This document shows positions 58,145 through 64,000 of a stretch of 64,000 nucleotides of DNA, piece by piece. The notes under the pieces are model-generated. The model made no database searches and had not been told where the DNA came from. It was given only the letters and a program-made list of their open reading frames with translations. Every line of letters begins with the position of its first letter. The stretch's first letter is position 1. This stretch comes from Nelumbo lutea (taxonomy: Eukaryota > Streptophyta > Magnoliopsida > Proteales > Nelumbonaceae): contig JAKGHH010000005.1 in NCBI GenBank assembly GCA_022828595.1, forward strand, positions 68,815,655 through 68,879,654, read 5' to 3'. The translations under genes and the position numbers were made by a program.

Positions 58145-59830
58145 GTTGCACCTGTCCTTACACTAGTATTAATAATGAAAAAAAGCTACACGTATCTACC
58201 TTTGCTTCAATATTAAATTATTAATAGTTCCATAACACTCGCCTTTGTATTTACAAAGGTAAATATCCCCTTTATAACTTTTGAGTCATAAAACCGGCAA
58301 AATATGCCTTGACAACATCGAAAGCTAATTTGCTTGCTCTTGAGAACATAATCCATTATATTGCCAGACATGATCTCTGATTTTCTTACAGCTAGTTTGT
58401 ACTCGTGCCAACGTGTCCAAACTTGTGATCTTGTAAAAGCGTATCTTTGTGTATACCTCGCCATTTAATGGTATGATATTTGGTGCCCAAGAAACATGAT
58501 TATGTAAGGTTATTTGATGTGGAAGAAACATATCCTGTTGTACGATTTCCTTCCACAGAATCATAGAAAATTATATACTGAAACCTTCATTTGGTTCAAC
58601 TGCTGCACTAAATTAGAACCACCTTCCACCATCACAAAATCCATGCCCTCATTGAACTATAACGTGTTAGTTACCAAAAGAGCCTTAAGATGGATTCTTA
58701 CCACAATCAAAGAGAGCAACAAGCTTCAACGAATTCTTTGCTCAAAGTGAAAATTTAATGATACTTGGGTACAAGTGTACAACAATTGTAATGAATTCCA
58801 ATAAAAACCTAATTGGATTTTTTTTATTCAAAGGTTGCATTTGCTTGCACATAACACAATCAATTCACCTTCCTAATTATCCCGGCGTTTGTGTTAATTT
58901 GGAAAAAAGTTGAATGGTGGAGAAATATGTGGATGCTTTTGAATAGATGGGGCCAACTCTTCATTGCAAAGCTGATTGAAATTTTGGAGAAATGTCATTT
59001 TAATAAAACTACTCACTTTAGGAAAATATTTGTTTGCATGTTGATTCTTTTCTTGGTATAATGAGACAATTTTAACAGTCTGAATCTGAACCTCCAGGTA
59101 AAAATTTCATCCCCCTATCCACTTTGATTCAATTTTCTTGGTATAATGAGAAAAAAATTTATGCTGCCAGAAAGACATGATACTAGGATAATTTTGACCA
59201 ATCAACTCCACCGCCCATGAATTATGATAAATAAGACCTGATTGGTTACAACTTTTTATGATACCGTTTGATTGCTACGAAACCTTTCCGGTATCATAGT
59301 CAAACCTATTTGAATATCTGAATGACATAACATCTAAAGTTACCCTTCAGCCTTCTAAAATTAGAGAAGAGAAAAGGGTAATTAGTTCACACTACTTTGT
59401 ATGATGTCATTAGCTCTCCAAATGCAAGGAGAAAGTTGCTGAAAAGAGAGGTTTTGGGTTTATATAGGCAGACAAAAACAGTTGCATTTTTTTCTCAGAG
59501 GTTGCACCAAACAAATGAGAATTGAGCAACTCTGATGACCATAAACAAGCCAGCTGTTTGATATTCCAATGCCATGAGAAAAGACTTGATTCCATCTTAA
59601 AAATTCAGGATTGCATATTTGTGGTCAAGCTACATCAAACTGCGGGAAGATGTTGGCGATTTTGCATTTAAATGTAACATACCTTCATATTAGAAGAGAA
59701 GAATGGCCCATAACCAAAGATAACCAATAGAAGACCCTTGGTAGATCAGAAGAAATTAGATAGTGCCATCACAAGGACAACTTTAGTACTACCAAACCTT
59801 GAGTGAAATAACTATAATTTCCATTAACAG
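58145..59830. other. Region with short frames, no recognised gene
   Basis: The minus strand 58213-58564 has overlapping frames (for example PHQITLHNHVSWAPNIIPLN, LDTLARVQTSCKKIRD) that could be a decayed coding exon or transposon, but I recognise no family. The rest is AT-rich. Confidence 0.3.
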
Positions 59831-59832
59831 TC

Positions 59833-60245
59833 TGTTGTTAAGCCCAAACAGCCCATGAGGAAGTTAGCTCGAGCTCAGTAGCTGGTGCAGGCCACCCTCC
59901 CATCACTGATCACTTCACTAGAAGACGAAGGGGCTAGCATGCCACGTCTGCAGATCCTCTATCAGAGTTAGTTACAATGCCACATGAAGATATTCTCTCC
60001 ATGATTGTATTGGAAGGCCAGCTATATAAGGCCCCAATTGTGTAAGTGGAATGAGTGAATGACTACCTTTCTCCCTCCTCTTATCTTCTTCCTCACCCCT
60101 GCTCTTCCATCACCTAACCATTTCAGGAGGTTAAGCCACCCTCTAAGGGGCTTCTGCGGTGAGCGGTTCTCTCATCAGAATCTATATTCATTTTTAAATC
60201 TGACATTTGTAAGACATCTGAAAATACAATTTAGAAGACCAGTAT
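59833..60245 (+). mobile_element. LTR-like promoter segment
   Basis: Begins near TGTTGTTAAGCCCAAAC. It holds a TATA box, 'gctatataaggccccaatt' (about 60020), followed by 'ggaatgagtgaatgactacc', as in many plant copia LTRs. The right border and target duplication were not found, so it may be a truncated solo LTR. Confidence 0.4.
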
Positions 60246-60249
60246 AAAG

Positions 60250-61267
60250 GATTCAGTTTGGTAAGCATCACATCCTCAGAGTTTGCATGACAAAATGGCA
60301 CATAGAAATTAAAACGTGTGAAGGGTTTAGGATTATACAATGGACAGACTCACACCGTGAAGGTTGAGATTCATCCATTCACCAAGAAACCATACTACAC
60401 AGAAGTCCAATAGTATCTTAGTTCAGAGCTGCATAAGACAGGTGACTCTGAACTAAGTCCAATAGTATTGAAAAAATGTCACCTATATTACTCTTGAGCA
60501 GATGACAACATTTGGTCAGAGATTAAGACAGACAAATTCCTAAAGGTTTGACAGCACCAAAAGGGAAAGGGGGTTTTCCAACCAATGCTTGTTAAGAAGC
60601 AACTCAGGCAATAACTTTATCCAATCAGATGTCGAAGTGAACCACTTTTGGCATGTGACAGAGATAGTTCAATAGACAGTTTGGTGGTTGCATCAGGGAG
60701 TTTGGATGTCCACAGTTTCCCATGAAAACAGTCTTACATACATTAGCAATGTCTAAAAGTTTAAAGAGGGACCAACCATTGATATATTCTGGAAAAGTGC
60801 AAGTAATTGAATGGTAACTACCCTGTTGTACCATGTAAAGGAGCTCAATGAACAGTTTGATAATTCAATTAGATGGTTATCTTGGCCAGCTTCCCAAGAT
60901 TCAGTTTGACTTATAGATGTTTGCAATTCAACACATTCAGAATATGTTCCAGAATAGTATGTTTCAGAGAATAAAAACTGACTTGGAGACCTCACCTAAC
61001 AGCTTAAGCTTATAGGTTGGACTGTTTCATGAGAGCATGAAAGTTGGCTAAGGCTACAGTGTGGCCGTGTAATAGAAGACTTTTACAGGAATATAAAAAG
61101 TTTCAGTGTGTCAATGTGATTAATAGCATTTTGGTCTATATACCTTGATGTAGGACTAACTGCTCAAATGCCAAATGATGTAGGATGAGCATGACTCAGG
61201 GTTATGGTAAAGGGAAAACTAAGTCTAGGAATGGAATCTAAAGCTGAAACTAAAGTCCAGAGAAAAC
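60250..61267. other. Intergenic, no gene
   Basis: No recognisable coding sequence on either strand; only short frames. Confidence 0.4.
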
Positions 61268-61270
61268 TAA

Positions 61271-61428
61271 GGCTGCGCTTGGTAGAAGTTTTTACCCCGG
61301 TTCGATTTTGCAAGCATTTGGTAAACATGTAATTTTACACCAAAAATCGGTGTAAAATTGCATGTTACCGTTGAATTACATCGATAATCGATGTAATAAA
61401 TACATCAAAAATTTCAATGTATTTATTA

Positions 61429-61478
<50 letters not shown>

Positions 61479-62514
61479 TGTTCTTCTTCTTCCTCCTGGT
61501 TTCACTCTCGTCTTTTCGTACCTACCATCGGTCTTCAACTTTCCCCATTCTCCCCTTCTCCCCTTCTCCGATCAGTCTTCAACCTGGGTGCTCTGCTCAG
61601 CCTCCATGCCGCAAGTTTCTTCACTAGCGTAAGAATCGGTGTTGCAGATTTGTATCTCCTTCACTCAGGTTGGTACCAAACAACAACGAATCAGAGGGAT
61701 TTGAGGTGTTGCAGATCTACTCAGCCTCCATCGCTCGCTCCCTCACCCAGAGCAACACGTAGGTGCTGCTTGGAAAACTTTCCGGTACATCATCATGTTC
61801 TTGTCCTGGAAAGGAAGGAATCCGACAAGCAATACGTAGAGAATGACCCCACAAGACCAGAGATCCACTTTCGATCCGTTGCACCCTTTTTTCCTTAGAA
61901 TCTTGGGGGCCACATAGGCCGGCGTCCCACATTGCTTGTGTAGGAGTCCGTCGTTGAGGAGCAGCTCTGGTAGAGCAAATAACCCGAAATCAAAGATTTT
62001 GCGATTTCCGTTCTCATCAAAGAGGAGATTCTCGGGTTTCAGATCATGGTGAGAGATGCCCCTACTGCGGCAGAAATCAACAGCGCTGATCAATTGCTGG
62101 AAATACTTTCGAGCAACGTCCTCCTTGAGCTTCCCTCTATAGACCTTAGTGAAGAGATCACCACCTCCAACGTACTCCATAATAAAGAAGATCTTTGATT
62201 TTGTCGCCATGACTTCCTTGAGCTCAACAACGTTGGGATGGTGGACCAGACGCATGATGGAGATCTCCCACGCGATCTGCTCCATTAATTCTTCCTTCTT
62301 GACCTGGTCCTTGCTTATCACTTTGATGGAAACACTCTCGCCCGTATTGAGTTCCTACCGTCGAGACCCAGTTTGAAAATTTACACCATGGGAAACCAAA
62401 TGTGACCAATGTAAATTTTCAAAATCATCCGGTCCTAATATCCATCCATCACTAAACCGGTTCACATTTTTCCCTGGTGTAAAATTTGAATTTACACCTC
62501 AAACAAATGCAGCG
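61271..62514. mobile_element. 1.24-kb PIF/Harbinger-like TIR element carrying a CIPK fragment
   Basis: The left end GGCTGCGCTTGGTAG and inverted right end CGCTGCATTTGTTTG are flanked by TAA at 61268-61270 and 62515-62517. Subterminal 'ggtgtaaaatt' words occur at both sides. The interior holds a (CT)n run at 61433-61477 and a pyrimidine-rich leader-like region (61478-61740). A kinase-domain fragment follows on the minus strand. No transposase. Confidence 0.7.
61743..62360 (-). pseudogene. Decayed CIPK (CBL-interacting protein kinase) domain fragment
   Basis: The frame is open from 62354 to 61743 and reads a CIPK-type kinase. Segments include [75 protein letters not shown] and [16 protein letters not shown]. 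CIPKs are calcium-sensor-regulated Ser/Thr kinases of ion transport. The glycine loop and everything after 'MYRKVF' (C-lobe end, NAF and PPI regions) are missing. HRD is changed to HHD, the APE motif to APK, and the sequence has a TAG plus a one-base loss just upstream of the GESV segment. The fragment lies inside a TAA-flanked TIR element, so it is a captured, inactive copy. Confidence 0.85.
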
Positions 62515-62517
62515 TAA

Positions 62518-62949
62518 GGTATTTAGAACAACATTGTAAAGGGAAAATTTAAGCTTGAAATTTTCAGGAACTGTTTCCCAGACTTTTTTTTAATTGTTAA
62601 CAGTAAATATTAATTCAATGTTAAAATAATTATGTACAACATTTTGTATCCATGCACATCAATAAATAGCCCTGACTCAGCTGCCTGTGTCTGTTACAAT
62701 CATTTTCAAACTAACCGAGTTCTATCAACTATGAACCCTTAATGCGTTCATGTGGTCCACAAGCCAATACTTTCACCCCTTACTTCCTTAGCCAACCCAC
62801 CACCATCCTTGTATCCCCTTCTACCAATAAATTCCTAAATTCACAGATTGTGGCCACATTTAGGCCTTAAACGCTGCTAACACTTCTGCTCTAGTGAATT
62901 CCCCCATCCTGTAGGGCCTGATTCATGCATGAATATACATTAGAAGTTT
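62518..62949. other. Short spacer with a LINE RNase H remnant
   Basis: On the minus strand about 62915-62755 reads MGEFTRAEVLAAFKA, then in another frame CEFRNLLVEGDTRMVVGWLR, the middle of a LINE-type RNase H domain. The copia element at 62955 appears inserted next to or into it. Confidence 0.55.
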
Positions 62950-62954
62950 AGGAC

Positions 62955-64000
62955 TGTTATCAGTCTTGAACCCTAATGAATCTCAGGATCGAAGATAAGC
63001 AGAAAGAAAGAGGAGAGAAGAGAAAGAGGGAGAAGAAGCAGTAGAACACAAGGGTTGAAAGGAGGAGCAGAAGCTTCATGTTCTGTCGCCGCCACTTTAA
63101 TTAATATTTATAGGTTATGCTCATTACATGGAAAGGACAGATCTGCCCTTAGTCTTTACATAACAAAAAGAGTAAAACAAAGATTGAAATAAATAACAAC
63201 TGAAACAACTAAATGACCAATAGCTAACCCTAGGCAGACTAGAATATCTTCTACCCTACAAACACAGTGGGACCATAGCTGTGGGGCCCACTTCAGTGTT
63301 CTCTACACTCCCCCTCAAGTTGGGAATAAATGTTTATCATTCCCAACTTGGATAGATCTGCCTCTAGCTTCTTCCGTGATACAGCTTTAGTGAGGATATC
63401 TGACAGTTGCATATTGGAGGTGATGTATGGGAGACATACTTCTTGTGATGAGACCCTCTCTCGTACAAAGTGTCGATCAACTTCAATATGTTTAGTCCTG
63501 TCATGCTGCACTGGGTTGTGTGCTATATTAATAGCCGCTTGATTATCACAATACAGCATCAGGGGCTTCTCATACTCAACACCCAACTCCTCAAGTAGTG
63601 ATCTCAGCCAAAGAATTTCAGCCACTCCATTAGCCATTGACCTATACTCAGCTTCAGCACTGGATCGAGAGACAACACTTTGTTTCTTACTCCGCCAAGA
63701 AACTAGGTTACCTCCCACAAGAGCACAATATCCAGAGGTAGACCTTCTGTCATCAACACTCCCAGCCCAATCGGCATCTGTATAGACTTCCACCTTCATG
63801 TGGTCATTGTTCTTGAATAGTATACCTCTACCTGGGCATCTCTTCAAATATGCTAGTATTCTTTCTGCTGCTAGAAGGTGTGTGGTTCTAGGAGAATGCA
63901 TGTACTGACTGATAACACTAACGGCATAACTGATGTCTGGTCAGGTAAGGCATAGATATAGGAGCTTTCCCACTAACCGCTGGAACATAACTTTGTCTTC
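62955..64000 (-). mobile_element. 3' end of a Ty1/copia retrotransposon (runs past the window)
   Basis: The 3' LTR is 63307-62955 (353 bp), starting TGTAGAGAACAC after the purine tract 'gagggggag' and ending GACTGATAACA. A TATA box, 'cctataaatatta', lies at about 63110. The pol gene is upstream and continues beyond 64000. GTCCT follows the LTR as one copy of the likely target duplication. Confidence 0.85.
63293..64000 (-). pseudogene. Copia pol C-terminal part: reverse transcriptase tail and RNase H
   Basis: The frame from 63901 to 63293 gives 202 codons ending LEGECREH-stop, the stop lying inside the LTR start, as often in this family. RNase H motifs are VYTDADWAGSVDDRRSTSGY, SSAEAEYRSMA, YCDNQAAINIAHNP and HDRTKHIEVDRHFVRE, so the D-E-D catalytic set is present. 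Upstream the frame continues (63902-64000) but is broken by TGA at 63943-63941, where the conserved 'T(R)PDISYAV' motif should have Arg: a CGA-to-TGA change. The element would not make full Pol. Confidence 0.85.

Noticed and set aside
58213..58564. Possible minus-strand exon
   Set aside because: Two overlapping frames with no recognised family and no clear splice borders. Listed only as an unassigned region.

Overview
The window is nuclear DNA of a flowering plant. It carries spliced genes of typical angiosperm families: a legume-lectin receptor kinase, a TRAF-type zinc finger protein, an AGL17-clade MADS-box exon, and relics of BAC1, BAT1 and CIPK genes. These sit in AT-rich, repeat-crowded intergenic DNA with microsatellites, MITEs, LTRs and LINE debris. 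I cannot place the species.

Layout. 1-900 is flanking DNA paralogous to the 3' flank of the lectin kinase gene. 1480-6486 is a 5.0 kb TIR element with TAA target duplications, holding a truncated five-exon BAC1 copy and one BAT1 exon. 6571-7566 is a near-perfect 498-bp tandem duplication joined to an LTR. 8.4-9.1 kb has a copia 5' LTR with primer-binding site. 9.6-10.7 kb has hAT-type MITEs. 11640-12831 is a second TAA-flanked TIR element just downstream of the intact L-type lectin receptor kinase (12920-14833, minus). 15.5-18 kb is MITE-rich. 18792-26613 (minus) is a complete five-exon TRAF-type zinc finger gene whose long introns hold LINE fragments and a long-TIR element interrupted by a solo LTR. 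29.2-33.1 kb is a non-autonomous LTR retrotransposon with U3 minisatellites and a nested hAT element. 35928-36630 is a solo LTR of the same family. 39-43 kb is a cluster of Tourist-like MITEs, one holding another solo LTR. 44361-44762 is a hAT MITE. 50337-50518 is exon 1 of an AGL17-like MADS-box gene with no later exon visible. 61271-62514 is a third TAA-flanked TIR element carrying a decayed CIPK kinase domain. 62955-64000 is the 3' end of a copia element running off the window.

The two complete genes (lectin receptor kinase and TRAF-type zinc finger) and the MADS exon are the likely functional loci. The most unusual theme is repeated: three separate PIF/Harbinger-like TIR elements with TAA duplications carry host-gene or gene-like fragments (BAC1+BAT1, an unidentified GC-rich coding-like piece, CIPK). 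This looks like a local set of Pack-type elements. A second theme is one LTR family (TGATG...CATCA) whose copies each carry a different minisatellite in U3.
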